A stretch of DNA of 5,670 bases from an uncultured Rikenellaceae bacterium (GTDB lineage: Bacteria > Bacteroidota > Bacteroidia > Bacteroidales > Rikenellaceae): assembly GCA_949284665.1 (NCBI GenBank), contig CASDWR010000085.1:1-5670 (forward strand), given 5' to 3'. The notes beneath the pieces were generated by a model. The model was given only the letters and a program-made list of their open reading frames with translations. It was not told the DNA's origin and searched no databases. Positions within the stretch are counted from its first letter, which is position 1; each line of letters starts with the position of its first letter. Below are positions 1 through 5,670 of the stretch, piece by piece. The position numbers and the translations under genes are program-made.

Positions 1-741
1 CATGTCGGCCAAAGATTTCCCTTGTTCCTGTCCTCTGGTTTCGATGTGTCGGAATCGACGCATGAATTTTTTGTTGCATTTTTCCAATGCATTTTCCGGA
101 TCGATGCCGTAAAGACGCGACGCATTGATCAGTGCAAAGAAAAGATCGCCGATCTCCTCTTCAGCTCGTTCCGTATTCATGGTGCCTATTTCGGCCTCTG
201 TCTCGGCAAGTTCTTCTCTCACTTTGTCCCAAACATCTTCACGTTTTTCCCAGTCATATCCTGCTGCTGCGGCTTTTTGGCCGATTCGGTAAGCCTTTAC
301 CATGGCAGGCAGACTACGTGGAACTCCTGCCAGCACACCGCCTGAAGCTCTCCTCTCTTTTTTCTTTTTTTCTTTCAGCTTCAACATCTCCCAGTTATGG
401 ATTACAGTCTCGGCATTGTCAGCACAAACATTGCCGAATACGTGAGGATGTCGATATATGAGTTTGTCGCACAGATGGTTTGCAACATCCCCGAAATCGA
501 ATCGGTGTTGTTCATCGCCCATCTTGGAATAAAATACGATATGGAGAAGCAGGTCCCCGAGTTCTTCCCGAATATTGTCCATATCACCATCGGTGATGGC
601 ATCGGCCAATTCGAAAGTTTCCTCGATGGTATTGTTGCGCAGCGATTCGAATGTTTGTTTGCGATCCCATGGACATTTTACACGCAGTTCGTCCATGATT
701 TCCAAAAGGCGCCGGGTTGCGGCCAAATGTTTTTCGTACAT
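1..741 (-). CDS. mazG: MazG nucleoside triphosphate pyrophosphohydrolase (3' end cut by window edge)
   Basis: Cytoplasmic enzyme that hydrolyses (d)NTPs to the monophosphate and pyrophosphate, a nucleotide-pool cleaning role known for the family. The reading frame is open from ATG at 741 to base 1, giving 247 residues with no stop; full MazG is usually about 260-270, so only a short tail is missing. Two MazG folds are visible. The N-terminal one has CPWDRKQTFESLR (23-35), the metal-binding EETFE (40-44) and EELGD (59-63), then LIYRHPHVFG (94-103). A Lys/Glu-rich linker (121-131) leads to GVPRSLPAM (139-147) and the second fold, with EELAE (176-180) and EEIGD (195-199). An in-frame ATG at 789 would add 16 residues, but it lies upstream of a TATCTTTG element at 767-760, and 741 fits the family N-terminus better. 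The gene is divergent from the hexosaminidase gene. I am sure of the family; its exact substrate preference cannot be read from sequence. Confidence 0.95.
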   Translation of the reverse strand, partial: MYEKHLAATRRLLEIMDELRVKCPWDRKQTFESLRNNTIEETFELADAITDGDMDNIREELGDLLLHIVFYSKMGDEQHRFDFGDVANHLCDKLIYRHPHVFGNVCADNAETVIHNWEMLKLKEKKKKERRASGGVLAGVPRSLPAMVKAYRIGQKAAAAGYDWEKREDVWDKVREELAETEAEIGTMNTERAEEEIGDLFFALINASRLYGIDPENALEKCNKKFMRRFRHIETRGQEQGKSLADM

Positions 742-759
742 TGCTTTCGATTTTCGTTC

Positions 760-767
760 CAAAGATA
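760..767 (-). promoter_or_regulatory. Putative Bacteroidetes -7 promoter element of mazG
   Basis: The minus strand reads TATCTTTG, an exact match to the Bacteroidetes -7 consensus TAnnTTTG. Transcription would begin near 753, leaving a leader of about a dozen bases before the ATG at 741. I found no convincing -33 TTTG/TTG at the usual distance, so the call rests on the -7 match and its position. If real, it excludes the alternative start at 789. Confidence 0.45.
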
Positions 768-965
768 GGCATAAAACCCGAGAAATCATGCTGTGCTTCT
801 ATGAAAATAGTCGGGATACGATGTCGGATACGCATTGTATTTTAATAAGGGTACGGATGTATAAGCCTTACGGCAATAAAATTTTCGGTAAGTTTTATTC
901 GTTATGAATTGTAATATAAAACAGGGATGGGGCGGCGGGGCCGATCACTATTCGAAAAAAAATTC

Positions 966-973
966 TATCTTTG
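966..973 (+). promoter_or_regulatory. Putative Bacteroidetes -7 promoter element of the GH20 gene
   Basis: TATCTTTG matches the TAnnTTTG consensus exactly and ends 22 bases before the chosen ATG at 996. Transcription would start near 980 with a leader of about 15 bases. No -33 element is recognisable at the expected spacing. The same octamer occurs ahead of mazG on the opposite strand. A start at about 980 would place the upstream in-frame ATG at 927 outside the transcript. Confidence 0.45.
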
Positions 974-986
974 GGGCTATAATTGT

Positions 987-990
987 GAGG
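987..990 (+). promoter_or_regulatory. Weak Shine-Dalgarno sequence supporting the GH20 start at 996
   Basis: GAGG lies five bases before the ATG at 996, an acceptable spacing. Shine-Dalgarno pairing is often dispensable in Bacteroidetes, so this only modestly supports the start, alongside the signal peptide that begins there. Confidence 0.4.
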
Positions 991-995
991 AATTC

Positions 996-3029
996 ATGAA
1001 GCGATTTGGATCTTTTGTCGTTATAAGCTTATGTGCGGCTATTTTAATAGGAAGAACGGGAAATGCACAATCGTTGCTTCCGAAACCGGTGAAATACGAG
1101 GGGTCATTGTCTGACACTTTGGTTTTCGAACCGACGCGAATCGCTCTTATTTGTCCGCCGGAAGTGGCTGCGATCGGGCAGTATCTTGAGAATATGCTAT
1201 GGGAAGAGACCGTTATGCCGAGATATGGATCGGCTACTCCCGTACTGGGACGGATTCAGATTCGGTTGTTGGTGGAACCATGGCTTGATCTTCCGTCGGA
1301 GGGGTATCGTTTGTCGGTGACTCCGCAAGGTGTGACAATCGTCGGGAAAGATTATGCAGGTGTATTTTATGGTGTACAGACATTTTTGCAGCTGCTTCCC
1401 CCGGAAGTATATGCCGGTCAATTGCCGGAGAGGGTGCCTGTGGCGTGTTGCGAGATAACGGACTATCCTCGTTTCCCGTATCGGGGCATGATGCTTGATG
1501 TGGCGCGTACGTTTGCGCCGAAGGAGGAGGTGATGCGTTTTATCGAGCATCTTGCCCGTCACAAGATCAACCGTTTCCACTGGCATCTGGCTGATGATGA
1601 AGGGTGGCGTATCGAGATCAAAAGCCACCCTGAACTGACTCAAATAGGAGGGTTTCGCGGTACGGGATCACCGGTACGTGCCATTTACGGAGCCTGGGAT
1701 CAGCGTTACGGTGGATTTTATACGCAAGAAGATATCCGGGAAGTGATCGAATTCGCACGGATGCGAAACGTGGAGATCATTCCCGAGATCGACCTGCCTG
1801 GTCACAGTCGGACGATTGCCCTCATTCATCCCGAAATACTTTGCGATTATGCACCCGATACGATGGCTTCGGGTGGTTATGACCGACGTAATGTATGGTG
1901 TGCCTCGCGGGAAGAGAATTATCAATTGTTGGATGATATTTTGCGGGAGGTTTGTGCTTTGTTCCCGTCATCCCGCATTCATGTGGGCGGTGATGAGGTA
2001 GATGTTTCTCAATGGGCCAAATGCCCGCGTTGTCGTGCTCTGATGGAACAGGAGGGAATAGCTGATTTCCATTTGTTGGAAGATCATATGATGTTGCGGA
2101 TAGCGGATATTCTTGCCCGGTACGGGAAGCGACCTGCCGTATGGAATGAGGCGGTTGAGAGTGGCAAACTCCCTTTGACAACGAGGGTGCACGGCTGGCA
2201 GGGAATCGAAAAAAGTCTTGCTGCCACTGAAAAAGGGTATTCTACAGTGGTAATGCCTTCGGCCTGGTTTTATTTCGACATGAAACAGTCTGCCGCTGAG
2301 CCGGGATTGACCTGGGCCGGGGTTGTCGATACCCGCAAGTGCTATTCGTTCAATCTCGATACCCTTGGGTTTACTCCCGAACAGATGCAGCATGTGGTCG
2401 GTGTAGAGGGTGCCTTTTGGAGTGAAGTATACCTTTCGATGAAGCAACAGAATCCCGATTATCTCGATTATCAGTGTTATCCTCGTATTTGTGCTCTTGC
2501 TGAAGTAGGGTGGACTCCGCAGGGATTGCGGAACTGGGACGATTTTCAGACACGTTTGACGGGCAAGCACTATGCACGTATGGATTGTATGGGAATTCGA
2601 TATCGCGCCGAGGCTCCGGTAGTGGAGGAGGAGCATATATTGACTCCTCCGTTCGTGTTTGCCTCCTCGTTCGAGTGGCGACAGAATGCTCCTGCAGCGG
2701 CTTTGACCGATTATCGGGCGCAGGCTATGACGACTCGCACCTGTCGGAACGGCGATTATTTTCTGTTCACCTTTGCTGAACCTGTCGCGTGTGCACGTAT
2801 GGAATTTGTTACGGGTTATACTTTTGTTCCTCGTTACTTGTTGCCCGAAGGATATGCCGAAGTAAGTTACGACGGAGAGCATTTCGAACGGATCGGTTCA
2901 CTCGATGGCGGACGTATTGTATTGGTTCCGTCTGCCCCGGTTCGTGCCGTACGGATCGTGGCGACGGCCGAAGGGAACGGAGAACGTGCGGTAATCGTTC
3001 AGCCGCCTCGTATTGTGGCTCCCGAATAA
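996..3029 (+). CDS. Secreted GH20 beta-N-acetylhexosaminidase
   Basis: Retaining exo-glycosidase that removes terminal beta-linked GlcNAc or GalNAc from glycans by substrate-assisted catalysis, expected in the periplasm or at the cell surface. The 677-residue product begins with a Sec signal peptide (KR n-region, hydrophobic 5-18, likely cut after GNA at 22-24). C13 is preceded by ISL, which is not a lipobox. The GH20b-type N-terminal domain ends with GYRLSV...GVFYGVQTFLQLLPP (about 103-136). The catalytic barrel (about 160-520) shows YRGMMLDVAR with R163, HWHLADDEGWR (195-205), IPEIDLPGH (262-270), HVGGDEV with the catalytic Asp-Glu pair D333/E334, WNEA (383-386), HGWQG (399-403) and W475/E477 in GAFWSE. 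CPRC follows the active-site pair. Residues 548-677 form a beta-rich tail with AEVSYDGEHFERIG, like the discoidin-type C-terminal domain of related enzymes. An in-frame ATG at 927 would add 23 residues ahead of the signal peptide and is rejected. No SusC/SusD or other glycosidase gene is nearby, so the substrate is unknown. Confidence 0.96.
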   Translation: MKRFGSFVVISLCAAILIGRTGNAQSLLPKPVKYEGSLSDTLVFEPTRIALICPPEVAAIGQYLENMLWEETVMPRYGSATPVLGRIQIRLLVEPWLDLPSEGYRLSVTPQGVTIVGKDYAGVFYGVQTFLQLLPPEVYAGQLPERVPVACCEITDYPRFPYRGMMLDVARTFAPKEEVMRFIEHLARHKINRFHWHLADDEGWRIEIKSHPELTQIGGFRGTGSPVRAIYGAWDQRYGGFYTQEDIREVIEFARMRNVEIIPEIDLPGHSRTIALIHPEILCDYAPDTMASGGYDRRNVWCASREENYQLLDDILREVCALFPSSRIHVGGDEVDVSQWAKCPRCRALMEQEGIADFHLLEDHMMLRIADILARYGKRPAVWNEAVESGKLPLTTRVHGWQGIEKSLAATEKGYSTVVMPSAWFYFDMKQSAAEPGLTWAGVVDTRKCYSFNLDTLGFTPEQMQHVVGVEGAFWSEVYLSMKQQNPDYLDYQCYPRICALAEVGWTPQGLRNWDDFQTRLTGKHYARMDCMGIRYRAEAPVVEEEHILTPPFVFASSFEWRQNAPAAALTDYRAQAMTTRTCRNGDYFLFTFAEPVACARMEFVTGYTFVPRYLLPEGYAEVSYDGEHFERIGSLDGGRIVLVPSAPVRAVRIVATAEGNGERAVIVQPPRIVAPE

Positions 3030-3098
3030 CATATAGCCGGTTTTTGTTTGCGGCAGTACGTTGTTTTTTGAATGTGAAAATATAAGCGGACGAATAGA

Positions 3099-3107
3099 GG
3101 GGGGGGG
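3099..3107 (+). repeat. Run of nine G in the spacer after the GH20 gene
   Basis: Nine consecutive G lie in the 169-bp gene-free stretch 3030-3198, about 90 bases before the ATG of the lipoprotein remnant. Such runs can slip during replication and are also error-prone in sequencing. The rest of the spacer holds only weak potential stems, and I see no good promoter consensus in it on the plus strand. Confidence 0.9.
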
Positions 3108-3198
3108 TAAGACCGTTTGTATTGATAAGGACGCAAGTCCGACCTTTTCGAAAACAGAAAAGATTTAAATTCGATACAAATATAGTGAAAGTAAAGTG

Positions 3199-3570
3199 AT
3201 GGGTATTGTCTGCTGTGCGATAATGTTTCTGACTGCATGCAGAGGAAATGGACCGCGGAATCTGACGGAGCTGTTTGCGGGGACGCCGGAGTATGAATTG
3301 ACCTCAGAGTTGTTACCGGTAGCGTCGGAAAATATCCGGAATCCGTTGTTTTATGTTGTGCGATGACGAAAAACTGGAGATCGATCCGGAATGGCGAATT
3401 GCGAAGATTTACATGTTTGACTGGCAGTGGAACCCGTTGGCTCGGATACATCTGGACCGTCTGCTTGAAAGAGTAACATACAATGCATCGCGGAATGCAT
3501 TGATCGGAGTGGCACAGGATGAATCAGGCGGTTCGGCATTTGTTCGTATTCGTTTGCGGACATTATGTGA
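3199..3570 (+). pseudogene. Decayed lipoprotein, probable TolB-like six-bladed beta-propeller remnant
   Basis: Two plus-strand frames look like the ends of one broken gene. The first, from ATG 3199 to TGA 3364-3366, encodes 55 residues starting MGIVCCAIMFLTAC, a short hydrophobic signal ending in an LTAC lipobox. The second frame (+1) takes over near 3353 with DDEKLEI and runs through IYMFDWQWNPLARIHLDR and NALIGVAQDE to FVRIRL near 3556. The phrase 'FDW-x-NP-x-AR-x-x-LDR' resembles the last blade of the TolB-like six-bladed propeller lipoproteins of Bacteroidetes, usually about 350-400 residues. The joined remnant is only about 120, so most blades would be missing as well as the frame being shifted. 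The second frame has no stop at the expected end and runs through the palindrome into antisense pheT until 3827, another sign of decay. The signal lacks Lys/Arg; GTG AAA GTA AAG at 3185, in a different frame, may be the original start. Family assignment is from memory of the motif and moderate. Confidence 0.55.
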
Positions 3571-3584
3571 CAGATCGGTTCAGA

Positions 3585-3630
3585 ATACGAAAACACCCGG
3601 GATAAAATTTTATCCCGGGTGTTTTCGTAT
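3585..3630. terminator. Perfect 46-nt palindrome, probable bidirectional intrinsic terminator
   Basis: The arms 3585-3607 and 3608-3630 are exact reverse complements (23 bp each). The core is a GC-rich CACCCGGGAT / ATCCCGGGTG stem, flanked by AAAA on one side and TTTT on the other and capped by an A/T-rich centre. Read on either strand it gives a GC stem followed by a U tract, the form of a two-way rho-independent terminator. It sits between convergent transcription units: the remnant on the plus strand and pheT, whose stop is at 3686, on the minus strand, 55 bases away. Confidence 0.85.
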
Positions 3631-3685
3631 AGCGATTATGTCTGGGACACAAGGCTGGTTTCGTCCACCTTCGGAGCAGGATCGG

Positions 3686-5670
3686 TTATCGGATCGTTGC
3701 TCCCGCCTTCTGGCTGAATTGCGCGATGAAGTTGTTCATGATTCGGTCGATTTGTTGATCGGTGAGGGTTTTGCTTTCATCTTGCAGAATAAAGCTCAAC
3801 GCATACGATTTTTTGCCGACCGGTAATTTGTCCCCCTGATATACATCAAACAACGATACTTCCTTGAGCAGTTTCCGTTCCGTAGCGAATGCGATGTCGC
3901 GTAATTGGGAAAAAGTGACATTTGTGTCGACCAAAAGGGCCAGATCGCGTTTTACTTCCGGGAATTTCGGTAATTCCGTGGCATTCACCTTATGCTTCCG
4001 CGTTGCATGTATCAGCAAATCGAAATTCATCTCGGCAAAATAAACATCCGCCTTCAGATCGAAAATCGCCTTGATACGATTCGAAACAATGCCGATTTGA
4101 AGCAGCTCCTTGCCATTCATTTTGATTGAAAGCGCTTCGCTGAACAGGTCGCTTGCAAGAGTGTCGCTCTGTAATGCATATATGTCCAATCCGAAACGCC
4201 TGAGAATTTTTTCGACCGTTGCCTTCAGATGGAAAAAGTCACCCGCCTCCGCTTTGCGGTTCCAGGAAGCGTTTTGTGCATTCCCCGTAACGGCAATCGC
4301 CAAACGACGCGTTTCGCTGTATGGAGCTAAACCTCCTTCGGCTGCCCGACTCGCATCGTACCGATAGCAGTTCCCGAATTCATAGAGCTTCAAATCGGGA
4401 TTCCGATGATTCGTATTGAGCGAAATGGCCTCCATCATGTTGAAAAGCAACGTTTGTCGCAAGACATTCAGATCATTGCTGAGCGGATTGAGAATCCGAA
4501 CGCAATTGGCGGCAGGATAACTTTGCAATTCGTCGTAATAAGCCGATCGGGTGAGCGAATTGCTCATGATTTCGGTATAACCGTTGGCCGTAAGCGAATC
4601 GGAAACGATATTGATAAGCTTGTCGCTATTGGGTTTCGGTTCATAAGATAATGTGGAGTTTACATGTTCCGGGATCTCCACGTTATTGTATCCGTATATG
4701 CGTAAAATGTCTTCGATGAGATCTGCCTCGCGTTGCACATCCACCCGGTAGGGCGGAACGGCTACGGACAATACACCGTCTGCCTCTTTCTCGATTTTTA
4801 TCTCCAGAGCGGTGATGATGTCGCGCACGGTCTGTTCGGGCAGGTGTTTGCCGATTAGGGCATTTGTACGGGCCAAAGAGATGTCGAAACGGAAGGGTTC
4901 GATCCGATGCGGATAAATGTCCGTGATGTCGGACGAAATTTCTCCTCCGGCCAATTCCTTGATGAGCAAAGCGGCCCGTTTAAGTGCGTAAAGCGTGATA
5001 TCGGGATCGATGCCGCGTTCGAAACGGAACGAAGCATCGGTGTTGAGCCCGTGCCGTTTCGCCGTTTTGCGTACCCAAACGGGATTGAAATAGGCGCTTT
5101 CGAGGAATACGTTCACCGTTGTATCGCTTACACCCGAATCGATACCTCCGAATACTCCGGCGATGCACATCGGCTTTTCAGCATCGCATACCATCAGGTC
5201 TTGGGACGAAAGCGAACGTTCCACTCCGTCGAGTGTTGTGAATTTGGTCCCTTCGGGGCAGGTACGTACAACAATCCGCTCACCGGCGATCTTGTCGGCA
5301 TCGAACGCATGGAGCGGTTGTCCAACCTCATGCAGGATAAAGTTCGTGATGTCGACCACATTGTTTTTCGGATTGATGCCGATTGCACGCAGATCGGCCT
5401 GAAGCCATTCGGGGGAGGGTGCCAGTTTGACACCGCAGATCGTAAGGCCCGCATATCGGGGTGCAGCCTCGCTGTTCTCTACAACGATGTCGATCGTCCG
5501 GTTTGTATTGTCCACTGCGAATGTTTCCACCGAAGGAAGTGTCAGCCGGCATGGCATACCATGGGCCTTGAGATATACGGCCAGGTCGCGAGCTACCCCG
5601 TAATGCGATGCGGCATCGATCCGGTTCGGGGTGAGTCCGATTTCGATCAGCCAATCATTTTGAATCCCCA
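3686..5670 (-). CDS. pheT: Phenylalanyl-tRNA synthetase beta subunit (5' end cut by window edge)
   Basis: Beta chain of the cytoplasmic alpha2-beta2 PheRS that charges tRNA-Phe. The frame is open to the right edge and ends with TAA at 3688-3686, giving 660 visible residues. Full Bacteroidetes PheT is about 820, so roughly 160 N-terminal residues with the tRNA-binding OB domain lie outside. The visible part begins just after that domain with EIGLTPNR and SHYGVARDL (about 5632-5575). Next come the B3/B4 editing domain (about 5470-4913), with RYAGLTI, VVDITNF, GQPLHAFDADK, GVFGGIDSGV and ASFRFERGIDP, and the B5 domain (about 4900-4682), ending in PPYRVDVQREADLIEDILR. The catalytic-like core that packs on PheS follows (about 4630-4013), and the FDX-ACB anticodon-binding domain (about 3976-3689) has KFPEVKRDLALLVD and SKTLTDQQID. 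Internal ATGs such as the one at 5557 are not the start. pheS is not in view. Termination is probably at the palindrome downstream. All domains look intact. Confidence 0.98.
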   Translation of the reverse strand, partial: GIQNDWLIEIGLTPNRIDAASHYGVARDLAVYLKAHGMPCRLTLPSVETFAVDNTNRTIDIVVENSEAAPRYAGLTICGVKLAPSPEWLQADLRAIGINPKNNVVDITNFILHEVGQPLHAFDADKIAGERIVVRTCPEGTKFTTLDGVERSLSSQDLMVCDAEKPMCIAGVFGGIDSGVSDTTVNVFLESAYFNPVWVRKTAKRHGLNTDASFRFERGIDPDITLYALKRAALLIKELAGGEISSDITDIYPHRIEPFRFDISLARTNALIGKHLPEQTVRDIITALEIKIEKEADGVLSVAVPPYRVDVQREADLIEDILRIYGYNNVEIPEHVNSTLSYEPKPNSDKLINIVSDSLTANGYTEIMSNSLTRSAYYDELQSYPAANCVRILNPLSNDLNVLRQTLLFNMMEAISLNTNHRNPDLKLYEFGNCYRYDASRAAEGGLAPYSETRRLAIAVTGNAQNASWNRKAEAGDFFHLKATVEKILRRFGLDIYALQSDTLASDLFSEALSIKMNGKELLQIGIVSNRIKAIFDLKADVYFAEMNFDLLIHATRKHKVNATELPKFPEVKRDLALLVDTNVTFSQLRDIAFATERKLLKEVSLFDVYQGDKLPVGKKSYALSFILQDESKTLTDQQIDRIMNNFIAQFSQKAGATIR

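Noticed and set aside
862..898. Possible hairpin CTTAC...GTAAG followed by TTTTATT in the divergent region
   Set aside because: Only five base pairs with a long loop, and no plus-strand gene lies upstream that would need a terminator.
789..907. Short plus-strand frame of 39 codons in the divergent region
   Set aside because: No ribosome site, no recognisable features, and its reading frame is simply open across the intergenic region and mazG start.
927..995. Upstream in-frame ATG of the GH20 gene adding 23 residues
   Set aside because: The added stretch is rich in Arg and lies before a complete signal peptide; GAGG and the TATCTTTG element both point to 996.
1968..2882. 304-residue open frame antisense to the GH20 gene
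   Set aside because: No recognisable motif, and it covers the conserved catalytic region of the GH20 gene; it is a shadow of the real frame.
3036..3074. GCCG...CGGC stem followed by a T run after the GH20 stop as a terminator
   Set aside because: Four base pairs, an 11-base loop and 14 or more bases between stem and T run are too weak to call.
3177..3184. TATATTTG on the minus strand resembling a -7 promoter element
   Set aside because: It lies in AT-rich sequence and would drive transcription into the GH20 3' end, where there is no minus-strand gene.
3636..3705. Alternate minus-strand frame after pheT reading NDPITDPAPKVDETSLVSQT
   Set aside because: It looks protein-like but has no start codon of its own, and PheT already ends naturally with GATIR; it would need a frameshift in a well-conserved terminus.
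3557..3826. Continuation of the remnant's second frame to 3826 as a real 157-residue protein
   Set aside because: Past about 3556 it crosses the palindrome and then runs antisense to the conserved pheT C-terminus, so it is fortuitous.

Overview
The window is a chromosomal segment of a member of the Bacteroidetes, most likely Bacteroidales and possibly the Alistipes/Rikenellaceae group; the genus is a low-confidence inference. Three things support this. There are TAnnTTTG-type -7 promoter elements (TATCTTTG) just ahead of two genes. Shine-Dalgarno sequences are weak or absent. There is a secreted GH20 beta-N-acetylhexosaminidase of the gut-Bacteroidetes type and a remnant of a lipoprotein that looks like the six-bladed TolB-like propellers common in this phylum.

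Layout, left to right. (1) Positions 1-741, minus strand: mazG, a nucleoside triphosphate pyrophosphohydrolase, cut by the left edge just before its C-terminus. (2) A 254-bp divergent intergenic region (742-995) with one TATCTTTG element facing each gene. (3) Positions 996-3029, plus strand: a complete 677-residue exported GH20 hexosaminidase with all main active-site motifs intact. (4) Positions 3030-3198: a gene-free spacer with a run of nine G. (5) About 3199-3570, plus strand: a short, frameshifted and apparently internally deleted lipoprotein gene, with a signal peptide and lipobox at one end and what looks like the last beta-propeller blade at the other. (6) Positions 3585-3630: a perfect 46-nt palindrome that fits a bidirectional terminator. 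(7) Positions 3686-5670, minus strand: pheT, the phenylalanyl-tRNA synthetase beta subunit, complete at its C-terminus and cut by the right edge before its tRNA-binding N-terminal domain.

The genes do not form one pathway. mazG and pheT are housekeeping genes on the minus strand. The hexosaminidase is an accessory glycan-degrading enzyme, apparently with its own promoter and with no SusC/SusD partners in view. The propeller remnant sits in the convergent gap and looks like gene decay. I see no strong case for a new biological system; the remnant, the palindrome and the G run deserve the closest look.
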